A stretch of 64,000 bases of DNA from Sphingomonas sp. PAMC 26621 (GTDB lineage: Bacteria > Pseudomonadota > Alphaproteobacteria > Sphingomonadales > Sphingomonadaceae). The notes under the pieces were generated by a model, which worked only from the letters and a program-made list of their open reading frames with translations, was not told the DNA's origin and did no database searches. The DNA is taken from the NCBI RefSeq assembly GCF_000251145.1, contig NZ_AIDW01000037.1, positions 1 to 64,000 of the forward strand, given 5' to 3'. Shown here piece by piece: positions 1-8,488 of this stretch; position 1 is the stretch's first letter, and the number at the start of each line of letters is the position of its first letter. A program made the translations under genes and the position numbers.

Positions 1-309
1 GCTGCTCGACGATCTACCCAAGGCGCAGTGGATGCTGGGCGACCGCGGCTATGACGCAGACTGGTACAGGGACGCCCTTCAGGCAAAGGGCATAACACCT
101 TGCATTCCGGGGCGAAAGTCCCGGATCATCCCCGTCAAATATGACAAGCGCCGCTACCGAAGCCGGAGCCGTATCGAGATTATGTTCGGTCGTCTGAAGG
201 ACTGGCGCCGCGTCGCTACCCGCTACGATCGATGCCCGACCGTCTTCTTTTCCGCTATCGCGCTCGCCGCCACCGTCATCTTCTGGCTCTGATCAATGAG
301 TCGTGACCC
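1..309 (+). mobile_element. 3' end of an IS5-family insertion sequence
   Basis: The window opens inside an insertion sequence: a DDE transposase C-terminus ends at 292, and about 17 bases later the sequence changes character. TGAGTCGTGACCC (297-309) lies where a right terminal inverted repeat would be expected; the left end is outside the window, so the repeat and any target duplication cannot be confirmed. The next reading frame looks like a protein lacking its N-terminus, as expected if the element inserted into a gene. The family is inferred from the transposase; the exact boundary is a guess. Confidence 0.6.
2..292 (+). CDS. IS5-family transposase, C-terminal part
   Basis: The frame is open from the window edge (base 2) to a TGA at 290-292, so the first internal ATG (32) is unlikely to be the true start. 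It encodes the end of an RNase H-fold DDE transposase. LGDRGYDADW carries the second catalytic Asp, and SRIEIMFGRLKDWRR carries the catalytic Glu with the Lys/Arg-rich helix that follows it in IS5-type enzymes; RYD and a hydrophobic C-terminus complete the pattern. Many IS5 elements make the protein from two frames (orfA/orfB); only the orfB-like end is seen. It acts in cut-and-paste transposition of its own element. Confidence 0.8.
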   Translation: MLDDLPKAQWMLGDRGYDADWYRDALQAKGITPCIPGRKSRIIPVKYDKRRYRSRSRIEIMFGRLKDWRRVATRYDRCPTVFFSAIALAATVIFWL

Positions 310-773
310 TAGGCTCGGTGCCAGCGGCAGGTTGGTCAAATACCTCGTTCACATACAGTCCGGCTACGTCGACAGTCACGGCTCACAATACGGTCGCTGG
401 GCCCGATGGCTCGACGCTCGACGCATCGACGATCCGCCTTAACTGCACCAGTGCATCTAGCGGCTTCCCGTCCGTGGAGTGCGCAACGAGCGCAAACACG
501 GGGAATATACTGGTCACGGCCTCGGTATATCTGCGAGGAAAGGCAGGTGGTGAAGTTCTTCAGTTGAAAATGTTCGGAACTGTAACCTCCGGAAATAACA
601 ATCATACCCCGGATGTTGCTGCTAAGCAGATCACTCTTACGACAAGTTGGGTAAAATATTCCGTTGCTGGAACCGTCCCGGCATCGTCGAAAGCGATCTT
701 CCAGATCGGTGTCCCAAATCTGGTTGAAGACGCATCGTTCGATGCGGCTTGGGCAAACTTGGTGGCGAGCTAA
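303..773 (+). pseudogene. Headless carbohydrate-binding-like protein fragment next to the IS
   Basis: A 156-codon frame opens with GTG inside the presumed IS end, so its N-terminus is probably IS-derived and the real beginning lost. The rest reads like a secreted beta-sandwich: Ser/Thr/Gly-rich strands, PDGSTLDAS, then a pattern common in carbohydrate-binding or phage tail-type jelly rolls (VTASVYLRGKAGGE, TTSWVKYSVAGTV). No signal peptide or catalytic motif is visible. Its style resembles the non-enzymatic parts of the 912-aa protein at 2163, suggesting a related surface locus. I read it as the 3' remnant of a gene cut by the insertion. Confidence 0.5.
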
Positions 774-904
774 TCGAGCAGGCCATCACTTTGCACTCAG
801 GGGATCGTCAGACCCCCGGTTCCCTGAGTGCGGATCCTACCCCACTTGGAACGCGCTGCATCCGCAGTCCGACGATCTGAGCGGCTTGCTCGTAAACCGC
901 TAAA

Positions 905-2035
905 ATGCCTAAAGGCCGAATGCTTGATTTAGCTTCCCCCTCATGCGCTGTCGCGCGACCTAGAAAAATCCTGAGCTTGACCGGCATACGAGGCATTGCG
1001 GCTCTATGGGTGCTATTATTCCATATCCAGATTGTAGCTGAGACCCACGGGTACAAATTGGGGCACCCAGGGCATAGACTACTTGATGCAGGTTGGACTG
1101 GGGTAGATCTGTTTTTTATGCTATCTGGCTTTATGCTTATGCATAGTAACGGACAAGATTTTGTACAAATTCGTGCAAATCGCACTTACAACTTTTTTGT
1201 GAACCGGGTTTTTCGGGTTTACCCGTTGGCAAGTGCGGCCCTTCTGATTGTCCTCATTCTATCATTCGCAAACCCGGCATACGTCGAGGCGTGTAAGTGG
1301 AACAATTCGGACTGCTTTTCGCTCGTATCTTTTATTAAAACGGCAGCCCTAGCGACGCGATGGCTTCCAATGAAATCAGAGTGGAATGAGCCAGTTTGGT
1401 CGCTGAGCGTCGAACTGGTGGGCTATGCGGCATTCCCGATCCTGGCCTATTCCATACTAAAATGTAGGTCGGCCTACTTCGCTATAGCGATAGCGGTATT
1501 AGCTATCGGCTTCACTATGGCCATGCAGTATGCCTCTGGCACTCTTGGATTGAACAACGTCACCCAGAGGGACTGCCTTTTAAGAATGGGCGGGTTTTTC
1601 ACCGCAGGAATTGCACTGCGGCGGTCATTAGAGATTATGCCTCATAGTTTTGGTCTTCGCTGGGCAGCAGCAGCGAGCATCATATCGTCCGTCGCTATAG
1701 CGGCCCTCTCCCTCGCGATGGTGACACGGGGGTTGATGCCGATATTTTTTGCTACACTTATTGCATCATTATTTTTCAGCGTTGGTCCAATCAATCGGTT
1801 TCTTGCTTCCGCACCGGTTGTCTTCTTAGGCGACATCTCGTTTCCGCTGTACCTTATCCATCTAATGCCACTTGCGATGTTCGCATTCTACGCACAGTCG
1901 AATGCTCTTTCCGCCGTGGCATTCCAATTGTGCTACCTGATATTAATAGCAATACTATTCCTAGTAGCATGGGGTTTGCACGTATCAGTTGAGAAACCGT
2001 CTGTAAGGCTTGGCCGTAATCTCCTAAGGTTTTAG
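905..2035 (+). CDS. Acyltransferase 3 family membrane protein (OafA/YrhL-like)
   Basis: A 376-aa polytopic membrane protein, the usual size for acyltransferase-3 enzymes, which move acetyl or other acyl groups onto surface sugars such as O-antigen or exopolysaccharide. The signature lies at residues 25-41: TGIRGIAALWVLLFHI, with the R-G pair and the His (about residue 40) thought essential for transfer. A second family block, GVDLFFMLSGFML, follows, then about ten hydrophobic segments. Its DNA is clearly richer in A/T than the downstream core genes, which suggests transfer. It stands alone, followed by a 912-aa glycosidase-like gene on the same strand. The sugar substrate cannot be read from sequence. 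Confidence 0.9.
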   Translation: MPKGRMLDLASPSCAVARPRKILSLTGIRGIAALWVLLFHIQIVAETHGYKLGHPGHRLLDAGWTGVDLFFMLSGFMLMHSNGQDFVQIRANRTYNFFVNRVFRVYPLASAALLIVLILSFANPAYVEACKWNNSDCFSLVSFIKTAALATRWLPMKSEWNEPVWSLSVELVGYAAFPILAYSILKCRSAYFAIAIAVLAIGFTMAMQYASGTLGLNNVTQRDCLLRMGGFFTAGIALRRSLEIMPHSFGLRWAAAASIISSVAIAALSLAMVTRGLMPIFFATLIASLFFSVGPINRFLASAPVVFLGDISFPLYLIHLMPLAMFAFYAQSNALSAVAFQLCYLILIAILFLVAWGLHVSVEKPSVRLGRNLLRF

Positions 2036-2162
2036 GAAGCGACCAACAGACTTGTAGATGGCAACTGATTGCAGGGAATTAAGAAACTTTCCTGTCTATT
2101 CCATAGCGCCAACCTAGACCTAGGATTCAATATCCTTCCGTCTGCAAGTCTGGAACGTTCGT

Positions 2163-4901
2163 ATGGCAAACATCGACTTCGGCATTGGGCTTGACACCTC
2201 CACAGGCGACCTATTCCCGGATGCCGTGGCGAAGCTCGGCCTTCGGGTCGATGCGCTTGCCATTGCCGTCATGCCCACGCCGACCTTGGCGAAGCTGATC
2301 GCCAACCCGCAGCCGGCGGAACCCGACCCCACCGTGCCGAACTCGACGCGGGGCTGGGACTTGCTCGACGCGCACAAAATCGACCACTATGTAGAGGTCA
2401 ACCTTCAGAACTTTAACAACGTAAGCTATTATCTTGGCATGACGGCTGACGGACAAAACGGCTGCCGAGTGGATATCAACAATAACCACCTTATCGGCTA
2501 TAACGTCGTTAATGGTGTCGATACCAATACCGGAGACTACTACGCCTTCGATAGTTCATTCTCGGTTCCGGGCACCACATTCCACTTCGAGTTCACTCTT
2601 GCGAATCGCATGCGGCTTTATGCCAAGCGTGCTGCCGATTTGGACTTCACACTTCTATCTGGTTTCACCGCGCGCATGAACAAGCCGGTTGGGACATACA
2701 CCAAAACTGCCCTGTCCAATGCGCCTAGCGGCACTCTCATCAACAGTGCCAAGGCGGGCCCGATCGGATCCGCCACTAACCCGCTGGTGGCGAGCAATGC
2801 GCAGTTCCTGCTTGCGTCGAAGACGGTTCGAGCAACTGTGAAATATTATATTCCTGTTGCTGACACGCTCATGGCGCAGATCGAAGACTCCGCCGGTAAC
2901 GTGCTTATCGCGGCATTGCCGGTCAAGGTCATCAGCAACGACACGGCTGGAACCGCTGTGGTCGAAACAAACTGCTCTGCCATGGACAATATGCTCGGCA
3001 GCGATTTCAACGTTCGTTTCGTGTTCCAAAACTACCCAACGGTTAGAGGAGCTATCGCCACCAACTACCCCACCAAGTCGAGTTGGGGCAGCAATGTGCA
3101 GCCAGCTACCGACTACCAGACCAACCGCTCCGCCTTTACCAACCTCGGTTTCTCCGGGCACTGGCAGGACACGTTCAACGGATACGCACGGCGGAACGCC
3201 ATTGACGACCCAGCTTTCCTTGATGCCGACGGCATGCCGCTCAAAAGCGGGCTAGTGATGCAGACTGGATTTGCCCCGGCCAACCCAGGCCAGGTCGTCC
3301 ACATGGAAATGACCTGGACGGGCGGGCCGATCAACCTGTGGATCCGTCCGCTCGAGGGCAGCTGGACTTTCTCCAATCAGGTAAACGTGAATGCCAACAC
3401 GATCCACTGGGACGTGGTGCGCGATCACAACGACCCTGCGGAGGCGAACGCGATTCAAAGCCTCGTTCTGCAAAGCATCGACGAGACCAACCCGCCGAAG
3501 AACCTCAGCATTCATGTCGTCGGCGCAGATCTGACAAAGCGGTTCGACCCCAACTATCTGGCGTTCGTCAGCGAGCTAGACGGCCCGATGCGCTTCCTCG
3601 ACTGGGGGCAGGCGCTCGATCCCTATGGCTACAACACCAAAAGGGGCTGGGCGAAGCGCACGCGCCGCAGCGTTCTTGGCAAGGGGCCGCGCGGGCTTGC
3701 CTATGAGGACATGCTGGAGCTCAGCCAGCTTACTGGCCGCGACGTCTGGCTCTGCCTGCCTTCGTCGATGCCGAGCAGCCCCGAAGGTCTGGACGAGCTT
3801 TTCCGCGTAGCTCAGATGATGGATACGGGGGCCGGTGCCGAGGGCGTCACCGGGGGCATTCCCGCACAGTGCAAAATTCACATGGAACTCGGTGACGAGA
3901 ACTGGAGCGCAGGCAACCCCAACTATTTTTGGCAGGCGGATGTCGGGCGGCCCTTCGTTCCCACTTATGGCGACACCCAAAGCGATGCCGACCGCGCCGC
4001 TCGCCATGGCTCCATGCTGGCAGGTCGCTTGATCTCGCAGAAGATTTTCGGCCAGAAAATTCGCGATGCTGTGCCGACATGGCAGTCGCGCGTCATCAAT
4101 GAGCTGAATGTGCAAATGGGCACGAGCGATCTGGGCAACCTGCTTGGGCAGGGCCAATTTTGGATTGACGCGCTGCCCTACGTCGATGCGATCTGTAAGG
4201 CGCCATATCTGCCGAACGATCCAAACGTATCGCAGTCGGCAACGCCGCCAGCCAGCTATTCTCCTACTGATGTCGTCGCCTACCTTGATGCGGCACTGAA
4301 CGACAAGATCATCAGTTTTGCTCAAGATCGTCAGCAGGTAAAATCGACGGGGAAGCCACTCAATATCTACGAGTGGAATATCTCTCGGGTCAGCTTTCCG
4401 CGCACGAAGGAGGACGAGTTCATCTGGCTCACCAGCCCTGAGTTCTTCGCCTTCATGCGGGACCGGTTCATGCCGTTCATCGCCTCGGTTGGTGGGGCAA
4501 CTTGTGTCTACAGCGATACTGGCTGCTACAACAATGGGCAGGCATGGGACGTCGACACCGGGCCGGGTTCGGCGGCCAATGCCCTCATCGACGGCATGCG
4601 CGCATATTTGGGCAAGCCGACGAGCCGCAACTACGCACACGGGCCGGCAGCACTTACCGCAGGCGTGCTATCGGGCAACGCCGCTGGCAGCGCCTTCACG
4701 ATCACCCCGCCGACATGGCCCGCAGGTACGCAGGTCATCACTCGGGCGATCGTCGGCAATGGCAGCAACTGGAGGAAGATCACGGGCACCGCGAGCGACC
4801 GACAGGGGTTCGTTGGGGGCAATACGATCGAGTATGTCGAGTTCGTCAAACTGGGCGATGGCTTCACCTTCCAGCACAGTAACAAGATCACCTTGACCTG
4901 A
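2163..4901 (+). CDS. Large glycosidase-like protein (clan GH-A-like barrel with beta-sandwich N-terminus)
   Basis: A 912-aa protein of unknown exact function. The first 470 or so residues are beta-rich and include a lectin-like stretch. From about residue 470 it resembles a TIM-barrel family related to clan GH-A glycosidases: FLDWGQ, then RGLAYEDMLELSQLTGRDVWLCLP, then HMELGDENWS, where family members usually have E-x-x-NE-W-N. Here the Asn before the presumed acid/base Glu (E579) is Asp (D578). A second candidate Glu, E737, lies in NIYEWN. A short beta domain ends the protein. There is no obvious signal peptide, and no good ribosome site precedes the ATG. With the acyltransferase upstream, a role in extracellular polysaccharide binding or cleavage is plausible but unproven. 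Confidence 0.6.
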   Translation: MANIDFGIGLDTSTGDLFPDAVAKLGLRVDALAIAVMPTPTLAKLIANPQPAEPDPTVPNSTRGWDLLDAHKIDHYVEVNLQNFNNVSYYLGMTADGQNGCRVDINNNHLIGYNVVNGVDTNTGDYYAFDSSFSVPGTTFHFEFTLANRMRLYAKRAADLDFTLLSGFTARMNKPVGTYTKTALSNAPSGTLINSAKAGPIGSATNPLVASNAQFLLASKTVRATVKYYIPVADTLMAQIEDSAGNVLIAALPVKVISNDTAGTAVVETNCSAMDNMLGSDFNVRFVFQNYPTVRGAIATNYPTKSSWGSNVQPATDYQTNRSAFTNLGFSGHWQDTFNGYARRNAIDDPAFLDADGMPLKSGLVMQTGFAPANPGQVVHMEMTWTGGPINLWIRPLEGSWTFSNQVNVNANTIHWDVVRDHNDPAEANAIQSLVLQSIDETNPPKNLSIHVVGADLTKRFDPNYLAFVSELDGPMRFLDWGQALDPYGYNTKRGWAKRTRRSVLGKGPRGLAYEDMLELSQLTGRDVWLCLPSSMPSSPEGLDELFRVAQMMDTGAGAEGVTGGIPAQCKIHMELGDENWSAGNPNYFWQADVGRPFVPTYGDTQSDADRAARHGSMLAGRLISQKIFGQKIRDAVPTWQSRVINELNVQMGTSDLGNLLGQGQFWIDALPYVDAICKAPYLPNDPNVSQSATPPASYSPTDVVAYLDAALNDKIISFAQDRQQVKSTGKPLNIYEWNISRVSFPRTKEDEFIWLTSPEFFAFMRDRFMPFIASVGGATCVYSDTGCYNNGQAWDVDTGPGSAANALIDGMRAYLGKPTSRNYAHGPAALTAGVLSGNAAGSAFTITPPTWPAGTQVITRAIVGNGSNWRKITGTASDRQGFVGGNTIEYVEFVKLGDGFTFQHSNKITLT

Positions 4902-5015
4902 TCCGACGGGGCATCGCTCCGGAATATGCGCTCACGAGCGAGATTGACTCATCTTAACGCATATTTACCATCCCCTTGGCTCCACGAATCGTGTGCAGCC
5001 AAGGGGAAATACAAA

Positions 5016-5645
5016 ATGCGTACCATCTGCATGGCGCTTTGCGCCTCGAGTTTGTTGTGTGCAGCGCCAGTCAGCGCGGCGACAATTGTTCAAACTGCGA
5101 ACGGCGGACCGGCGTACGTCAACAAATTCGACCTAGCGGTGGGCACGCTTACCAGCGTATCCATAGCTGCTTCGTACTCAGTAGACGCGTACTTTAACTA
5201 TCCGTTTCAAGCGGGGACACCAGTTATCCAGGCGTCGGGTTCGTATGCGGCCAATGATACAGTTAAATACGACATAACAGGAACTTATCAATCATACCAA
5301 GTAAACCCCGATCTTATCGGAATTACTATTACCGGCACGGCAGCGGGTACGACATTCAGCAATCTCGAGTCTTATATCGGGAATGGACTTGTTGTATTAG
5401 CCCCAAGCCTGTATTTTTCCTCATCGTATTCAATAAATGGCGTGGCTATCGAAATGGCTGCCAACCCCTTTCCAGCTCGATCGCGCGACAGATACACTGT
5501 TACGTACGACTATATCCCTGCTGCTGTTCCAGAGCCGGCAACCTGGCTCCTGATGATCGCCGGTTTCGGCATGGTCGGTTATGTCATGCGTCGCCGTCGT
5601 ACGCCGTTCGGGACAGCCACATTTAGTGGCTCTGCCTGTGCCTAA
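5016..5645 (+). CDS. PEP-CTERM sorting domain protein
   Basis: A 209-aa exported protein. The ATG at 5016 is chosen over the more upstream frame start because AAGGGG precedes it and it begins a clean signal peptide (about residues 1-21, ending PVSA). The body is Ser/Thr/Tyr-rich and beta-like with no known domain. The C-terminus has the PEP-CTERM tripartite signal: PEPATW at about residue 172, a hydrophobic GFG-containing helix, then RRRR. Such proteins are processed by an exosortase, often with exopolysaccharide production; none is encoded here. Unusually, 14 residues follow the Arg cluster, where most members stop within a few. Confidence 0.85.
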   Translation: MRTICMALCASSLLCAAPVSAATIVQTANGGPAYVNKFDLAVGTLTSVSIAASYSVDAYFNYPFQAGTPVIQASGSYAANDTVKYDITGTYQSYQVNPDLIGITITGTAAGTTFSNLESYIGNGLVVLAPSLYFSSSYSINGVAIEMAANPFPARSRDRYTVTYDYIPAAVPEPATWLLMIAGFGMVGYVMRRRRTPFGTATFSGSACA

Positions 5646-5651
5646 TTGTTC

Positions 5652-5677
5652 CGGGGCTGGCTACATTGTCAGCCCCG
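5652..5677 (+). terminator. Hairpin after the PEP-CTERM gene
   Basis: A perfect 8-bp stem, CGGGGCTG (5652-5659) with CAGCCCCG (5670-5677), and a 10-base loop lies just after the stop codon at 5645. There is no T-run behind it, so termination would not be of the classical intrinsic type. Confidence 0.55.
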
Positions 5678-5758
5678 CCCACTTCAACTGCCGCAGTATC
5701 CCGTTAAACTCTGCCGTCACACCCTGCGACCGGACCGTTCGTTCGAGGAGTGGTTAGG

Positions 5759-6043
5759 ATGTTCACAGTTGGCTCAGTCTCCTCCGGAACGCTGAACCCG
5801 AAGAAGTTATTACGGCCATTCGCGCGCAAGCTCGATGGCATGACGGAAGAGGACTCGCGCATAAAGTTTCTCGTCGTAGAAGCGCTGCAACCTGTGACCG
5901 CAGCACGCGCCGATGATCTGGTGAACGAACTTTTCGATGCGTTACGTGAGTACGCGCCTCCCGGATTTGAGTTTGGTTCGCTGGACGATGACCCGACCAA
6001 CTTTGGGTTCTGGCCGAGAAGCGGCGGTGCGGTTACTGCCTAG
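5759..6043 (+). CDS. Hypothetical 94-aa protein
   Basis: I do not recognise the family. The ATG at 5759 is preferred over GTG 5750 because GAGGAG ends eight bases before it. The protein is mixed charged and hydrophobic, with a helical middle (ARADDLVNELFDALREYAP) and an aromatic-rich end (PTNFGFWP). No signal peptide or membrane segment is seen. It is the first of a run of small accessory genes and faces the gene at 6057 tail to tail. Confidence 0.6.
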   Translation: MFTVGSVSSGTLNPKKLLRPFARKLDGMTEEDSRIKFLVVEALQPVTAARADDLVNELFDALREYAPPGFEFGSLDDDPTNFGFWPRSGGAVTA

Positions 6044-6056
6044 CCAAACTGTACCG

Positions 6057-6332
6057 TCACCGCAGCCGCGCATCCACCTCGAACCCCAGTGCCACCAGCC
6101 GCGTCGCGATCGCCGCGTAATCCCCGCGCCGGCTGCTGAGCGATATCGGATCGGTCCGACCAGCATCCTGCCAGAAGCGGGTGAGGTCCTTCGGATCGCG
6201 GAGGTACGGGTACAGCGTGCGGAGCGCTAGCTGCACCGGATGTGTGGTGATCGGGTCGGCTGGGTGCCGCGCAACCGCCTCGGCCAACACCTGTAGGGCA
6301 AGGTTGATGAGGGCTGTGTCGCGCTTCGCCAT
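6057..6332 (-). CDS. Small MxKRDTxLI-family protein, intact copy
   Basis: A 91-aa protein of unknown function beginning MAKRDTALINLALQVLAEA. I include it because decayed relatives recur at about 10.4, 11.9 and 16.5 kb. They share the KRDT start, a YL..D segment, a DP(I/V)SLS segment, and even a conserved 5' flank (the tract at 6331-6376 resembles 11959-12006 and 16643-16690). Recurrence on one strand with shared upstream DNA indicates a real gene family. It is helical and soluble with no recognisable catalytic motif. Confidence 0.6.
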   Translation of the reverse strand: MAKRDTALINLALQVLAEAVARHPADPITTHPVQLALRTLYPYLRDPKDLTRFWQDAGRTDPISLSSRRGDYAAIATRLVALGFEVDARLR

Positions 6333-6450
6333 GACCGCTGTGAAGCACGGGCCACGGCGATTCGGCTAGAACATTATCGGAACATCGGGATCAAGTCGGC
6401 GTGTGGCGGGAAGAGAGGGTATTACTGCCTAAGCTTGGTAATATCGCAAA

Positions 6451-6570
6451 TTACTTCAGAGCGGCGCCAGGGGCCATTTCGTCTGTAATCAACATCAGGG
6501 CAAAGGCGAGGAGGACGATACCGAACAGCGCCAGCACGACTATGCGAGATATTGTCAGAACGACCGTCAT
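6451..6570 (-). CDS. Tiny one-TM protein, 39 aa
   Basis: The ATG at 6570 follows GGAAGGGGTGGAGG, a strong purine tract. The product is almost entirely one membrane helix, TISRIVVLALFGIVLLAFAL, followed by a short acidic tail. Its function is unknown. The longer frame upstream (to 6711) has no comparable start signal and atypical composition. Several other tiny membrane proteins occur in this accessory region. Confidence 0.5.
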   Translation of the reverse strand: MTVVLTISRIVVLALFGIVLLAFALMLITDEMAPGAALK

Positions 6571-6890
6571 CCTCCACCCCTTCCGATTGCAGGTATGGGA
6601 CTGCGTCACGCACGTAGGGCGTGCCGCAGTCCCGCCAGGCCGCCCCCCCCATGAAAAGCCCGGCAACGATGCTTTATGAAAGATTAACGACACAACAACA
6701 CGTATGTCCACAGCATTGCATCATTTCAGAACACTTTGAACGTTCATGGCGAAAGATGATCGTTCCGATCAGCGAGAGTCGTCGGAGGGGCACCTCCACA
6801 CAGGACCCCAAGTCAGGCGGTTTGTCGGGAAGGGAATGGCGTTCCACGCGATTGATTGGGCGTGTTAGACCTTCTTCGTAGGGTGGGAGC
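6571..6890. other. Gene-poor stretch
   Basis: I see no supported gene here; the six-frame openings lack start signals and family features. A G-rich spot at 6644-6651 and an A/T-richer patch at 6670-6760 could hold promoter elements for the tiny gene at 6570, but no clear -35/-10 pair was found. Confidence 0.4.
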
Positions 6891-6925
6891 GGGCTGCATC
6901 TCGGAGGGAACCGAAGACGCAGCCC
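6891..6925. terminator. GGGCTGC hairpin, copy 1
   Basis: Outer stem GGGCTGC (6891-6897) with GCAGCCC (6919-6925), inner stem TCGG/CCGA. It lies downstream of the minus-strand tiny TM gene, so it may end that transcript. Two relatives at 8398 and 12024 keep the stem while changing inner bases. Confidence 0.5.
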
Positions 6926-6990
6926 TGGCCGCGCGTTCTTTTGGGGGAGGACAACGCGGTTGAGATGATGGGTACGCTTTGGTCGGCAAA

Positions 6991-7098
6991 TCACAATAAC
7001 ATAGCGCAAGCCGCGCCGCCCAAAGCGGCAACGCAAAAAACGATGAGTGCCGGAGCTATTATTAAAGACGAGCAAGGCGCTACCCTCCTGGCTCCCAG
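6991..7098 (-). CDS. Tiny one-TM protein, module copy 1 (35 aa)
   Basis: A 35-codon frame ending in TGA at 6991-6993. Its C-terminus AALGGAACAMLL is identical to that of copy 2 (8489-8596), and the hydrophobic helix before it is similar. Both start at an aligned CTG after GCGAGGA and have the same length, which supports real coding. CTG is a rare start, so the true initiation is uncertain; it may depend on coupling with the overlapping HTH-like gene. The product would sit in the inner membrane. No family is known to me. Confidence 0.4.
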   Translation of the reverse strand: MGARRVAPCSSLIIAPALIVFCVAALGGAACAMLL

Positions 7099-7248
7099 TC
7101 CTCGCGTTCCCGATCAGCCGCGGATCGTCCCGAAAATCTTGCGCCAGCCTCTGCTGCTCGTTGACCGGCAGCCGCGCCGGGCCCGCGCCGCGCGCGAACC
7201 GCAACAGATAGCTCGATGGGCGGCGCAGCATTCGCAACAGCGCCGTGA
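7080..7248 (-). pseudogene. Truncated and frameshifted HTH-like gene, module copy 1
   Basis: This copy encodes RMLRRPSSYLLRFARGAG and LPVNEQQRLAQDF, matching the intact copy at 8578-8826. One G is missing in the segment aligned to its FGERED residues, throwing the end out of frame; restored, it would stop at TAG 7080-7082. The N-terminal third is missing because homology ends right beside the IHF-like stop codon. Both defects point to a dead copy. Confidence 0.6.
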
Positions 7249-7251
7249 CCG

Positions 7252-7536
7252 TTATGCGTCAGCCGCTACCCGTTTTCGCAATTCTTTTGCAGGTTTGAAG
7301 TACGGTACACGCTTGGCTTTGACTTCGACGGCTTCCCCAGTACGTGGGTTGCGACCCTTACGCTCGTCCCTGTTTCGCGTTTCGAACACACCAAATCTGC
7401 GGAGCTCGACACGTCCACCGTTTTCCAGTCGCGACGTGATGGTTTCAAAGAATGCAGTAACGAGTCCTTCAACCTCTCGAATTGGCAAACTTGGGTTCCC
7501 TTCGACAATCGCTGAAACTAGATCGTGTCGGTTCAT
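7252..7536 (-). CDS. IHF/HU-family DNA-bending protein (IHF beta-like)
   Basis: A 94-aa protein with the whole HU/IHF fold: N-terminal helices (MNRHDLVSAIVEGNPSLP), GGRVELRRFGVFE at the start of the arms, the DNA-intercalating arm GRNPRTGEAVEVKAKRVPYFKP, and the closing helix KELRKR. KRVPYFKPAKEL is closer to IHF-beta than to HU. It binds and sharply bends DNA in recombination, replication and transcription. GGAGG stands seven bases before the ATG at 7536. A chromosome normally has its own ihfB, so this is likely an accessory paralogue from mobile DNA. A broken module copy follows its stop directly. Confidence 0.9.
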   Translation of the reverse strand: MNRHDLVSAIVEGNPSLPIREVEGLVTAFFETITSRLENGGRVELRRFGVFETRNRDERKGRNPRTGEAVEVKAKRVPYFKPAKELRKRVAADA

Positions 7537-7934
7537 AACACGTCCTCCGATGCCAGGCCGCTAGGGGCGTTTTTTGACCGTAATCAATCAACGTTGAATC
7601 ACGGTATGGGATCTCTTTGATCATGCAAGGTGAAAAGGTCTGCGTCGTCACTGCCCTTACCGAGATGAACCTAGAAATTACAGCCTGCTTGAAGACAACT
7701 CAGATGTGCTTCAGCTAAGGTCTTGAAATCGGGCACCAACTTTAGGGACACCATATTTCGTCCCCATGCCTTTGTTGATCGGGACTGCGCAACGAACGGA
7801 GGCAATTGCGCAGTCCCTACCACGCCCCTCCCCTCGTCGGAGCTTGGCAATTTTGTTTACGGTAAGTTCACGAATTCGCAACACGAATGTCCAATTCGGG
7901 ACCGGTTTTGAAAGGAAGAATCGGACCTGGCATA
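7537..7934. other. Intergenic stretch upstream of the IHF-like gene
   Basis: No gene is supported in this interval. Composition is more A/T-rich than the neighbourhood around 7580-7700, consistent with regulatory sequence for the IHF-like gene. Short open frames here lack ribosome sites and recognisable protein features. Confidence 0.4.
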
Positions 7935-8240
7935 TCAGTCCGACTGCGGACCGATCTGCTCATCGATCGCTGCATCGAGCAAGTCATTCCAATCGCTCCA
8001 TAGATCGACGCGTATAGAAAGGACCGCCGTTTTCTGAGAATCGTTCAGAGGCCCCTCCTTTAACCAATGTGCTGGGACCGGTCTGACGGCTTCGAGCATG
8101 GCCTCCGTCGGGCCGCGCATGACGGAGAGAAGCCCTCGGGCGTCTTCAACGTACTGGGTCCAGACTGGCCTTTCAAAGTCCCAGAATTGAACCGCCCGCT
8201 CGTCTCTCTCTCGCAACGCTCGCGCGATACGCTCCAACAT
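7935..8240 (-). CDS. Hypothetical 101-aa protein
   Basis: The start is taken at the internal ATG 8240 (MLERIARALRERDE), which begins a regular amphipathic helix; the 16 residues upstream are Arg/Trp-rich and look untranslated. The rest is helical and acidic (LWSDWNDLLDAAIDEQ), soluble, with no recognised motif. It belongs to the small-gene accessory stretch, and its neighbours give no functional hint. Confidence 0.6.
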   Translation of the reverse strand: MLERIARALRERDERAVQFWDFERPVWTQYVEDARGLLSVMRGPTEAMLEAVRPVPAHWLKEGPLNDSQKTAVLSIRVDLWSDWNDLLDAAIDEQIGPQSD

Positions 8241-8397
8241 ACTCACACGGGGTCTCCAGCGCGACCAATACAACGGTCTGCGTAACAATTGTCTAAGTGG
8301 TGTCCTGTGAGGCTCAAACGCTACGAGTTTATGACGTTTGAGACCGATTGTTTCGCACCTGATCAGCCGTGGCGGAAGCTACTGGTTCAATAGGAGC

Positions 8398-8429
8398 GGG
8401 CTGCAGCGGGAGGGCCCATGCTGCAGCCC
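8398..8429. terminator. GGGCTGC hairpin, copy 2
   Basis: Stem GGGCTGCAG (8398-8406) with CTGCAGCCC (8421-8429), with an inner GGG/CCC. It lies 60 bases beyond the stop of the minus-strand tiny TM frame. Same position within the module as copy 1. Confidence 0.5.
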
Positions 8430-8488
8430 AAGCCGCGCGTTCTTTGGGGGCCAGCTGTTGATGTCATGGGTACGACTTTGCCTGCGGA

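Larger units (their letters stand above)
6885..7248. repeat. Cassette copy 1 (hairpin, tiny TM gene, HTH gene)
   Basis: An imperfect long repeat shared with 8392-8770. It contains, in order on the plus strand, a GGGCTGC hairpin, a conserved GCGCGTTCTTTGGGG-like tract, the tiny membrane gene and the HTH-like gene (both minus strand). This copy stops abruptly at 7248, next to the IHF-like gene's stop codon, so it has lost the HTH N-terminus. It also carries a one-base deletion relative to copy 2. Confidence 0.7.
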
